A DNA stretch of 64,000 nt from Solirubrobacter sp963848475 (GTDB lineage: Bacteria; Actinomycetota; Thermoleophilia; Solirubrobacterales; Solirubrobacteraceae). Below the pieces are notes generated by a model, which ran no database searches, was not told where the DNA came from, and saw nothing but the letters and a program-made list of their open reading frames with translations. Shown here in pieces: positions 55,773-64,000 of the stretch; the stretch's first letter is position 1; each line of letters starts with the position of its first letter. The stretch spans positions 372,001 to 436,000 of the forward strand of contig CAWKDW010000014.1 in assembly GCA_963848475.1 (NCBI GenBank), read 5' to 3'. The position numbers were made by a program, and so were the translations under genes.

Positions 55773-56198
55773 CTAGCCGCCGGGGACTTCGATCATGACC
55801 GTGACCGGTCCATCGTTGACAAGCTCGACGTCCATGTGCGCGCCGAACACCCCGCGCTGCGCCTCCAACCGCTCGCAGAATCGCTCGTACAGCGGCTCGG
55901 CGACCTCGGGCCGCGCGGCGTCGACGTAGGCCGGCCGGTTGCCCTTGCGCGTGTCCCCGTAGAGCGTGAACTGCGAGACGCAGAGGATCTCGCGCTCGCC
56001 GAGCGGCTCGTTCATGCGCCCGTCGGCGTCCGCGAAGACGCGCAGGTTGCGGACCTTCTCGGCGAGTCGGTCGGCGTCGGCCGCGGTATCGGCGTGCGTC
56101 ACGCCGAGCAGCACGAGCAGGCCGGGGCCGATCGCGCCGGTGACCGCCCCATCGACGGTGACGCTGGCCCGGCTGACGCGCTGGACGAGCGCCCTCAC
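55773..56198 (-). CDS. dtd: D-aminoacyl-tRNA deacylase
   Basis: 141 residues, full length. Removes D-amino acids from mischarged tRNA. Signatures: 'MRALVQRVSRASVTVDG', 'LLVLLGVTHADT', 'LCVSQFTLYGDTRKGNRP' and 'VELVNDGPVTVMIE', the last holding the Gly-cisPro-like NDGPVT motif. Its ATG overlaps the GalT-like gene stop by 4 nt. Confidence 0.95.
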   Translation of the reverse strand: MRALVQRVSRASVTVDGAVTGAIGPGLLVLLGVTHADTAADADRLAEKVRNLRVFADADGRMNEPLGEREILCVSQFTLYGDTRKGNRPAYVDAARPEVAEPLYERFCERLEAQRGVFGAHMDVELVNDGPVTVMIEVPGG

Positions 56199-57176
56199 AG
56201 GTCGCGGAGCTCGGCCGCGGCCTGCTCCGGCGCGACGATGCAGACGTTGACGCCGGTGCCGAGCTCGAGCCCGGCGAGGTGCGTCAGGCGCGGCTGGATC
56301 TCGATCCGCCAGCCGAAGTGGTCGGCGCCGCTCGGGGCGGTCCGGATCCAGAGGTTCAGCGGCGGGCTCGCGCCGAGCCGTACGCGCAGGCGCCGCAGGG
56401 CGTCCTGGAGCAGCGCGGCGCCGGACGGACCCTCGTCCTCGAAGCGGGCCCGCGCGCGGCGCGGCGCGAGCACCAGGTGGAACGGGCCGCGCGAGGCATA
56501 GGGCGCCATCAGGACGGCCTCGTCGTCGATCGCGACGATCCGCTCGCGCCGGCGCACCTCCTCCTGCACGAGGTCGGCGAGCAGGTTGCCGCCCATCGTG
56601 CGCACGGCGTAGGCGCCGAAGCGCTCACGCTCGCGGGCCACGGCGGCGGGGACGAAGTCCAGCGCGTAGAGCTGCGCGTGCGTGTGCGCCAGCGAGGCTC
56701 CCGCCTGCTTTCGCTCGTTGACGATCAGGTGCCGGCAGGCGGCGCCGGCGTGGGCGCGCATCCGTTCGCGCCAGGTCTCGACGGCCAGCGCGAACTGCGT
56801 AGTGGACAGCTCCGCGAGATTTGTGACCGGATCGGGCGCGTTGACGATCACCTCGTGCGCGCCGAGGGCGGGCTGGGCGGTGAACAGGTCGGGATAGGCG
56901 TCGGCTTCCGGCAGGCGGGCCTGGCGGGTCGAGCGCCGGGTACTTGTTCGGGAACGCGCGCACGATCCAGCCCGGCGTGTCGGGGGCGCCGCCCTCCGGA
57001 CGCACCGCGTAGACCTCGGGCGGCGTCTGATCCTCGTGACCCGGCAGGAACGGGTCCTGCTCGGGATCGATCGGCGGTTCGGGGGAGACGGCGTAGCCGG
57101 CGCCCGGACGGTCGGCGCGCTCGCCGGCGATGATCGACTTCAGACCCGTCAGCGGGTCCACGCGCACCTGTGGCAT
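56195..57176 (-). CDS. GalT-like nucleotidylyltransferase (one frameshift)
   Basis: HIT-superfamily enzyme of galactose-1-phosphate uridylyltransferase type, about 326 residues. N-terminal 'RVDPLTGLKSIIAGERADRP' and 'WIVRAFPNKYPAL' carry family features; the catalytic HxHxQ is in 'ASLAHTHAQLYAL'. The frame changes by one extra base near 56930. Coupled to dtd (ATGA) and the TlpA gene (TGATG). The natural substrate is uncertain; neighbours do not suggest galactose metabolism. Confidence 0.8.
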
Positions 57177-57748
57177 CAGCGGAGGTAGCGCTCGATGTCC
57201 TTGGACAGATCGTCCTCGCTCTTGTACGGACCCGTGTGGGTGTAGGTCTTGCCGTCGCGGGCGATGAACATCGTCATCGGGAAGCCGGCCGCGATCTGGC
57301 GGTCGTAGGCGACCTTGTTCTTCGGATCGGTGTACGACGGGAAGGGCAGCGGGCGCTCGTCGAGGAAGTTGCGGGCCTTCTTGTCCGCGTCCTCGCTGTT
57401 GAGGCCGATGAACCCGACCTCCTTGCCGTGCTTGAGCGCGGCGGCCTGGAAGACCGGGAACTCGGCCTGGCAGGGGCCGCACCAGGAGGCCCATTTGTTG
57501 ATCACCAGCGGGGTTCCCTTGAGCGCGTCGAGGCGCGCGTCGAAAGCTGGGAGACCACCGCCGAGCAGCTCGTTGGCCTGGGCGTAGATCCCGTCGAGCG
57601 GGGCCGGCGCCGCGGCCAGCGTCTGCTTGGCCGCGGGGAGGTCGAAGTCGGTCCCATCGGACCCTGTCTGACCCCCGGCCTGCGTCAGTCCGATGACCAC
57701 GACCACGACAAGACCAACGGCGGCGACGAGAACAAGCAACCGGCGCAT
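57176..57748 (-). CDS. TlpA/ResA-like membrane-anchored thioredoxin
   Basis: 190 residues. One N-terminal membrane anchor ('LLVLVAAVGLVVVVVIGL'), then a thioredoxin fold with the redox centre 'KWASWCGPCQAEFP' and cis-proline in 'AGFPMTMFIA'. Acts outside the membrane on disulfides, for example in apocytochrome c reduction, which would suit the haem-c protein of the bc complex. First of the minus-strand tlpA, galT-like, dtd series. Confidence 0.9.
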   Translation of the reverse strand: MRRLLVLVAAVGLVVVVVIGLTQAGGQTGSDGTDFDLPAAKQTLAAAPAPLDGIYAQANELLGGGLPAFDARLDALKGTPLVINKWASWCGPCQAEFPVFQAAALKHGKEVGFIGLNSEDADKKARNFLDERPLPFPSYTDPKNKVAYDRQIAAGFPMTMFIARDGKTYTHTGPYKSEDDLSKDIERYLR

Positions 57749-57930
57749 GAGACAAGAGGGTGGCAGATCGAGGGCCTTCGCTTACGAGTCTGCTTCAATA
57801 GAGCGGACTCGCCGGGAGCATTGTCCGAGGGGAACGCCCACAGGCGCCTGGAGCTCCCGCCCGCGAGTTTTCCCTGGAGCGTCCGCCCGTCAACCGGCGT
57901 CCGCTGCTACCGCCACTTTGCGAGCAGTCC

Positions 57931-60900
57931 ATGGCTGAGACCACGCCAGTGGCCGAACTGGCCACGCTTCCCTCAACCGAAGAGATCGACCGCGCGTCCG
58001 CGTTCGCTCGTGAACCCTTCCTGACCGATGGGGAGGACGCCGCGAGCGCGCTGGCTCCGGAGACTCCGCGCCGTCGCGCGCTGGACTCCGCGCTGCTCGA
58101 GCTCGAGGCCGGGGCGAAGGTCCCGTCGCCGCACTGGCGCCGCCAGTGGTCGCTGCTCCTGGGCCTCGACCGCCTGCTCTCGCAGGACGAGCCGCGCCTG
58201 GTCGACGGCACCGTCCTCTCTGCCCACCAGGTCGACGCGCTGTCGGGCACGCTCACCGCGCTGCTCGCCGATCGCCTCAAGAACGGCGACACGCCGGCCG
58301 CCCCCGCGGCGACGCCGGTGCTCGACGCCGGCGACTCCCCGTCCGAGGACGACGACGAGGACGAGGACGAGGAGGACCCGCAGGACTGGGAAGACTCGCC
58401 GGATGAGGCCGAGGCCGAGAACGTCGCCGAGGCGCCCGAGGATCCCAACGCGAGCAAGCGCTTCTGGTTCGAGCACGCGACCGGCGCCGGCAAGACCGTC
58501 GCGGCGCTCGGGTTCGTCGAGGCCTCGCGCACCGGCGGCGTCCTGATCCTCACCCACCGCCGCAACCTGGTCGACCAGTTCCACGGCGAGCTGCGCGATC
58601 GCGGCTACACCAAGCGGATCGCTCCGGCCCTCTTGGGACACGAGGACACGGCCAGCGGCCCGGTGACGGTCGAGACCTACCAGTGGTTCGTCCGCAACGC
58701 CGGCAACGTCTCCGACGCCTACTCGATCGTCATCTGCGACGAGGCGCACACCGCGCTGGGCGAGAAGACCTCCGCCGCGATCCGCGCCTGGACCGGCCCC
58801 GTCTTCGTCGGCATGACCGCGACGGGCGCGCTGATCGCCCGCCACGTCACCGATCTCTTCCCCACCCAGACCTCGCGCTTCGACCTCGCGCAGGCCGCCC
58901 GCCGCGGCGTCATCTCGCCGCTGCGCTGCGTGCGCATCCCGCCGGGTCCGGGCGTGCGGACGATCGCCAAGGTGCCGCTGCGCCGCGGCGAGGTCGACAC
59001 CGAGTTCGACCAGGAGATGCTGGCCGAGCTGCTCGATCAGCTGCCGTTCAACCTCGCGATCGCCGATCTCTACAAGACGCGCTTCAACGGCGTCCCGGGT
59101 GTCGTCTACGCCGCCGGCGTCCGTCACGCCTACAACGTCGCGTCGGCCTTCCGCGACCTCGGCATGAAGGCGATGGCCGTCTCGGGTGAGACGCCGAAGC
59201 GCGAGCTGGCGCAGATCCTCGCCAGCTACGAGGCCGGCGACATCGACGTCCTCGTCAACGCGCAGCTGCTGGCCGAGGGCTGGAACTCGCCGCGCGCGAC
59301 GGTCTGCATGCACCTCGCGCCGACCGCCTCCAAGCGCATCTACCAGCAGCGCGTCGGTCGCGTCACGCGTCGTCACCAGGGCAAGGAGGCCGGCATCGTC
59401 GTCGACTTCGTGCACCCCGCGACCAAGCACGACGACCCGGTCGTGACGCTGCACTCGCTGCTCGATCGCGACGTCTACCGAGGCGGCGCGATCGTCGTCG
59501 GCCCCGTCCGTCGTGGCCGCGGCCGTCGCCTGCGCGTCGAGCGCCGCGTCCTGCCGGTCACCTCCGAGGAGAACCGGCGGATCGAGGTCTTCGAGCGCGA
59601 GTTGTGGCGGATCGCCGTCGAGCACCTCGACTACGGCGAGCAGGTCCAGTGGGCGGCCTTGGCCGGCGCCCGCGTGGCGCCGACCGGCTGGCGCCGAGCG
59701 CGCGCGATGCTGCACTTCGACCAGGGCGGCGAGCTCAAGCGCACGTTCCTGATCACCGCGGTCGACCGCAACAAGAACCCCGCGCTGCGCCTACGCGCGC
59801 TGCAGGAGATCGCGTCGGGCCGCGACGCCGAGGCCTTCGATCGCGCGCTGGACTTCGTCGAGTCCTGGCCGCGCGAGGACAAGCGCGAGGGCGTCAAGGT
59901 CGTCCTGCAGGCGCTGGCCGAGAAGAAGATCGGCCGCCGTGATCAGGCCAACAACTGGATCTGGCGCTGCGCGAACATGACGCGCGAGGTCCACGAGGAG
60001 TACGCCGTCCAGCGCTGGCCGGAGACCAAGCGCCTGCTCGGGCTGCTCGTCAACTCCTCAGGCGGGGCCCACGCGCGCAACGCCCGCAGGCTCGTCCAGG
60101 CCTCGCGCCAGCAGGACCGGCGCCTGTCCGCGGCGCTGCTCGCCGCCGCCTTGCCGCACACCGCCGAGGCCGGCGAGGTCATCAATGGCGCGCGCACGCG
60201 CATGTCCCGCAAGCCCGCCGCGCTGGCGCGCGAGCTGCTGCGCAACTTCCCCAAGGGCCGTGGCAGCAAGACCAAGCGCCGCCGCACGCGCCGTAAGGGC
60301 GCGGGCGAGGGTCTGGCTCCGGAGGCCGTGACGGCCGCCGTCGGCGCGAACAACGACGCGTTCGAGGACGACGATCTGGATCTGGATCTCGAGCTCAACG
60401 ACGACGTCGAGACCGACGACGAAGCAGGCGAGAAGCCGGTCGCCCCGCGCTCGCGCCGCAACCGTCGCCGCCGCCCGGTCGACAGCGACCCGGAGTCCAC
60501 CGGGTCGCGTCGCGGCCGCTCGCGTCGCCGCCCCGCCGGCGCGCAGGCTGCGTCGGCCGACGGCGAGCCCATCGCCGGTGAGACGCCGCAGCCGGCCGGT
60601 GAGGCCGGGGAAGCCGCCGCGCCCAGGTCGCGCCGCTCGCGCCGCAAGCCGGCCGCGACGCCCGCGGCCGACGTCGTGGCGGCCGAGTCGGTGGCCGATG
60701 GGGCCGAGGCGCAGCCGACGCGTTCGAGCCGTTCGCGCCGCAAGCCCGCCGCGCAGCCTGTCGGCGAGGTCGTGGCTGCCGATGGCGCCGAGGTGCAGCC
60801 GACGCGTTCGAGCCGTTCGCGCCGCAAGCCGGCAGCGCAGCCCGCGGGCGAGCCCGCCACGGCGGCTCCGGCTGAGGTGAGCGAGGCGCCGGCGACCAGG

Positions 60901-61723
60901 TCGACTCGTTCGCGGCGCCGGCCCGCGGCGCCTGCCGGCGATGCTCAGCCCGCGGTCGAGACCACAGCGTCGGGCTCCCGGTCAGCGCCGAAGCGCGCCC
61001 CGCGGCGGACGCCGAACACGGCCGATGCGATCGAGGCGGAAGCCGCCGCGCGGCGTACGCCCGTGACACCCGAGGCGGTTGCGGCCGAGACCGGCGCCCC
61101 GAAGGCGCGCAGCCGTCGCAAGCCGGCCGCCGATCAGCCCGCGTCGACCGCGGTCGCGGAGACGGCGACGCCGAAGCCGCGCACCCGGCGCACCGCGGCC
61201 GCCGCTCCCCCGCTCGACGCTCCCGGCACCGCGGTGGTCGAAGCGACGTCCCGCGCCCGTCGCAAGCCGTCCGCGGCATCCGCGGCCGACGCGCCCGGGA
61301 CGGCCGTGGTCGAGCCCAAGCCCCGCGCGCGCCGCAAGCCGGCCGCCGCGACGGAGCCGGCGACGCCCGGCGCCGCCGCCGAGCCCAAGCCGGCCGCCGT
61401 GGCACGCCCGTCGACGCGGGCCGCCAAGCCCAAGCCGGCCGCTGCGGCAGGCCCGTCAACCCCGGCTGCGACGGCCAAGCCCGCCGCCAAGCGCAGCAGC
61501 ACGGCGAAGGCCCCGGCCGTGCCGAACGGGCCCGTCGCCGATGCCGCGGCCGCTGTCCGGGCCGCGGTGAGCAAGCCAAAGCCCAAGGCGAAGGCAAAGG
61601 CAAAGGCGAAGCCGAAGGCCAAGCCAGCCCGCGAAGCGCACTCCGCGTGCGAAGAAGCCGCCCGCCTCACCGCTCGAGGCCGCCAGCGAACGCGTCCGCG
61701 CAGCCGTCGAGGACGCCGCCTAG
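57931..61723 (+). CDS. Large SF2 DEAD/DEAH helicase with histone-H1-like basic tail (one frameshift near 3' end)
   Basis: About 1263 residues. An N-terminal domain with an acidic stretch (about 130-170, 'EDDDEDEDEEDPQDWED') leads to SF2 motor motifs: I 'ATGAGKTVAAL' (near 185), II 'CDEAHT' (near 270), III-like 'GMTATGA', V/VI 'LLAEGWNSPRA' and 'QQRVGRVTRR' (near 470). A helical region runs to about 800. The last 430 residues are low-complexity Lys/Arg/Ala/Pro with 'TRSSRSRRKPAAQP' repeats, ending in 'KPKAKAKAKAKPKAKP'. An extra base near 61648 shifts the last 25 codons; corrected stop is TAG 61721-61723. Nucleic-acid remodelling is likely; the exact role is unknown. Confidence 0.85.
60697..60843 (+). 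repeat. Two 62-63 bp direct repeats in the helicase tail
   Basis: Copies at about 60697-60759 and 60781-60843, in frame (84 bp apart), differing at few positions and encoding 'PTRSSRSRRKPAAQP'. Weaker relatives continue to about 61340. They mark recent tandem growth of the basic tail. Confidence 0.7.
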
Positions 61724-61726
61724 ACA

Positions 61727-62519
61727 ATGGACGTCGCCGGCAAGGTCGTGGTCGTCACCGGGGGTGCCTCCGGTATCGGCCGCGCGCTCGCCGAGCGGTT
61801 CTCCGACGACGGGGCGAAGGGCATCGTCGTCGCCGACCTCGACCAGCGAGGGCGCGACCGACGTCGCGACCGACATCGGCAACGCGATCGCGGTCGCCTG
61901 CGACGTCGCCGACCCGGCGCACGCCGACGTCCTGATCGGCGCGGCGGAGCAGGCCTTCGGGCCGGTCGATCTCTTCTGCGCCAACGCCGGCGTCGCCGTC
62001 GGCGTCGATCTGGCGAGCCCGGCCGACTGGGACCTCGCGTTCGGCGTCAACGTCCGCTCGCACATCGCCGCCGCCGAGCGGCTCCTGCCCGGCTGGCTCG
62101 AACGCGGCAGCGGCTACTTCCTCACCACCGCCTCAGCGGCCGGCATCGCCTCGCAGATCGGCTCCGCGCCGTACGCCGTGACCAAGCACGCCGCGGTCGC
62201 CTTCGCGGAGTGGCTGTCGATCACGTACGGCGAGCGCGGGGTGGGCGTCAGCTGCCTGTGCCCGATGGGCGTCAACACGCCGCTGCTGACGGACGGCATC
62301 GGCGGTGAGGAAGGTCTCGGCTTCCGCGTCGTGGCGGCCGCGGCGCCGGTGCTCGAACCCGAGGACGTCGCCGAGGCCGTGGTCGAAGGCCTGGGCGACG
62401 AGCGGTTCCTGATCCTGCCACATCCCGAGGTGCTCGAGTTCTTCCGGCGCAAGGCGGCGGACTACGACCGCTGGCTGGCCGGAATGCGCCGCCTGCAGGC
62501 GCGCGTGAGCGCTTCCTGA
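61727..62519 (+). CDS. Short-chain dehydrogenase/reductase (one frameshift)
   Basis: About 263 residues. Cofactor motif 'VVVTGGASGIGRALAERF', 'CANAGVAVGVDL', catalytic Ser-Tyr-Lys in 'TASAAGIASQIGSAPYAVTKH' (split), and 'CPMGVNTPLL'. An extra base at about 61851 breaks the frame in the second Rossmann strand. It starts 3 nt after the helicase stop. Substrate unknown. Confidence 0.83.
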
Positions 62520-62618
62520 GCGAGGACGGACCTCCACGGCCGGGTGATTGACCCGCCCGTGGCGACCCCATAGGGTCCAGCATCCCGGGTCCAGGTCCGG
62601 CGCAGGAGGAGTTAAAAT

Positions 62619-64000
62619 ATGCAAGAGGGGGTTTCAAGGATGTCACCCGTCAAGCGGGCAGCTTGTGTGCTGGCCGCAGGAGCGGCGCTCGGAATGTGTG
62701 TCGCGCCGTCGATCGCCAAGGCCGATCCGGTCGTCGACGCTGCCGTCGCGCAGCTCAACGATCTTGGCATCGGAACGCTCACAGGGATGCCGAGCGGCCG
62801 TACCACCTACCGGACCTACGACGAGATTCAGGCCGAGCTCACCGCGCTCGCCACGACGTATCCCGACATGGTCGTCGTCAAGACCGCGCCCTACAAGAGC
62901 ACGCAGGGCCGCGACATCAAGTACGTCGAGATCACGAACAACCCGACGGCGAAGGACGGCAAGCCCGTCTTCTTCAACATGGGCGCGATCCACGGCAACG
63001 AGACGGCGGCGGCCGAGGACAGCCTCGAGTTCGCCTACGACGTGCTCAAGCTCGCGCAGACCAACACGAAGGTCAAGGCGCTCTTCGACAAGGTCCGCTT
63101 CATCGACATGCCGGTCGTCAACGCCGATGGCCACGTGCTCAACCGCCGCTCGAGCTGCGGTGGCCTGATCGTGCCGCCGGCGACGTGCTCCACGTCGTCG
63201 CAGGGCATCGACATGAACCGCAACTATCCGTTCGGCTGGGGCTCCAACATCGGCGTCTCGTTCACCGCCCGCGGGTCCGGCCCGGGCTCCGAGCCCGAGG
63301 TCAAGAACACGATGGAGATCGTCACGAACAACCAGGTCGTGTCCCTGCTCACGCAGCACACGAACTCGCGCGCGATCTTCTACCCCGGCCTGGAGATCTT
63401 CGCCGGCCAGACGCCCGACCTCAACAACGGCTATCGCGACCTCGCGCTGGCGATGGCGCACGCGACCGCTGACGGCTACACCAACGTCCGCGACTCCGCG
63501 CACGACTACGAGACCAGTGGCGAGACCGTCGACTGGTCCTACTACGCGACCCGCGGCATCGCCAACACGCTCGAGCTCGTCGGCTCCGTGTCGGGCTGCC
63601 CGCAGGCGCTGCCCAACTACCTCAACTGCACCACGGCCGACTACACCGGCACCCCCGGCCCGACGTCGACCGCCACGCAGACCGCCCGCTTCGCCGGCCA
63701 TCCGGTCCGTAACGCGATGTGGCTGAACCTGGTCTACTCCGCGCAGTCGGCGGCCCACTCGCAGATCACCGGCACCGCCGTCCCCGGCGCCACGCTGAAG
63801 ATCACGAAGGACTTCAACCTCTACACGGCGCCGATCAAGAACAACACGACGCCGCGCGACGACGTCGCCGCCACAGGCCATCCCGACGCACCTCGAGACG
63901 TCGATGACGGTCCCGGCCAACGGCCAGTTCAAGTGGGACACGAACCCGTCGGTCCGGCCCGTCGGTGCCTACGAGGCCGACGGCGTGCACGCGGGCCCGC
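62619..64000 (+). CDS. Secreted M14 zinc carboxypeptidase, 3' end outside window
   Basis: The ATG at 62619 has AGGAGGAG 8 nt ahead; a second ATG at 62640 is weaker. A signal peptide ('AACVLAAGAALGMCVAPS') precedes the M14 domain: zinc ligands HxxE in 'GAIHGNETAAAED' and His in 'LLTQHTNSRAIFYPG', substrate-binding 'GIDMNRNYPFGWG', and the catalytic Glu in 'ANTLELVGS'. A C-terminal Ig/CNA-like segment begins ('ITGTAVPGATLKITKDF'). The frame changes near 63860 and coding continues in another frame ('SMTVPANGQFKWDTN') to the window end. Degrades extracellular peptides. Confidence 0.88.
   Translation, partial: MQEGVSRMSPVKRAACVLAAGAALGMCVAPSIAKADPVVDAAVAQLNDLGIGTLTGMPSGRTTYRTYDEIQAELTALATTYPDMVVVKTAPYKSTQGRDIKYVEITNNPTAKDGKPVFFNMGAIHGNETAAAEDSLEFAYDVLKLAQTNTKVKALFDKVRFIDMPVVNADGHVLNRRSSCGGLIVPPATCSTSSQGIDMNRNYPFGWGSNIGVSFTARGSGPGSEPEVKNTMEIVTNNQVVSLLTQHTNSRAIFYPGLEIFAGQTPDLNNGYRDLALAMAHATADGYTNVRDSAHDYETSGETVDWSYYATRGIANTLELVGSVSGCPQALPNYLNCTTADYTGTPGPTSTATQTARFAGHPVRNAMWLNLVYSAQSAAHSQITGTAVPGATLKITKDFNLYTAPIKNNTTPRDDVAATGHPDAPRDVDDGPGQRPVQVGHEPVGPARRCLRGRRRARGP

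Overview
The window is very GC-rich DNA from a high-GC actinobacterium. The best guess is a member of the Thermoleophilia (Solirubrobacterales, e.g. Conexibacter- or Solirubrobacter-like). This rests on the GTG/TTG starts, the actinobacterial-style chromosomal genes and the secreted proteins of a type familiar from that group. It is inference; no 16S rRNA or other decisive marker is present. Most of the window is ordinary chromosome, with one disturbed accessory zone at about 26.2-31.6 kb.

Layout. 0-2.8 kb: an AI-2E-type permease and an ABC-2 exporter. 2.8-6.6 kb: a haem/tetrapyrrole operon in which hemB is fused to a two-module siroheme-decarboxylase-like (AhbA/AhbB, NirDL) protein, followed by hemL and an unknown gene. 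6.7-10.6 kb: a menaquinol-cytochrome c reductase (Rieske protein, split cytochrome b, cytochrome c fused to subunit IV), then menG and a polyprenyl diphosphate synthase for menaquinone. 10.6-13.3 kb: a zinc-ribbon protein, tatA, tatC, a membrane-anchored protein and tRNA-Lys. 13.3-17.7 kb: a HEAT-repeat protein with a putative HEGFH metallopeptidase carrying an eCIS-effector-like N-terminus, a VOC protein and a secreted protein. 17.7-21.7 kb: a second ABC-2 exporter, an aminodeoxychorismate lyase-like enzyme, a Gfo/Idh/MocA oxidoreductase and an RDD protein. 21.7-29.8 kb: the replication and ribosomal block purA, dnaC/dnaI-like, dnaB, rplI, rpsR ... rpsF on the minus strand. Here ssb lies in the opposite orientation and is followed by its terminator and a group IIC intron. 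29.0-31.6 kb: decayed genes, including a TPR-like remnant and an IS1634-like transposase remnant. 31.6-39.3 kb: otsA, a response regulator-histidine kinase-HtrA operon, an M28-like membrane protein, a sortase and a FlgM-like protein. 39.3-48.2 kb: thiL-infA-csp, a class A PBP, mscS, a HAD hydrolase, a CPBP protease, an L,D-transpeptidase, a YbdK-type ligase, pyrE and tRNA-Arg. 48.3-52.4 kb: a dipeptide-type ABC transporter without a binding protein. 52.4-57.7 kb: an HTH-Clp_N protein, an SDR, an ArsR/SRPBCC pair divergent from clpP with two matching inverted repeats between them, dtd, a GalT-like protein and a TlpA-like protein. 57.9-64 kb: a large SF2 helicase with a histone-H1-like basic tail, an SDR and a secreted M14 carboxypeptidase cut by the window end.

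Two window-wide properties matter to a reader. First, many conserved genes, including hemB, the bc-complex genes, pyrE and the class A PBP, carry a single-base frameshift, usually one extra base. The simplest reading is sequencing or assembly error, so I give each as one gene and state where the frame changes. Second, several genes have a TANNNT -10-like box only about 7-12 nt before the start codon, which suggests many leaderless or nearly leaderless transcripts.

The most interesting candidates are the HemB-siroheme decarboxylase fusion, the orphan eCIS-like metallopeptidase with its HEAT partner, the paired GCAAC-N6-GTTGC operators at clpP/arsR, the helicase with its H1-like tail, and the rearranged rpsF-ssb-rpsR region with its group IIC intron.
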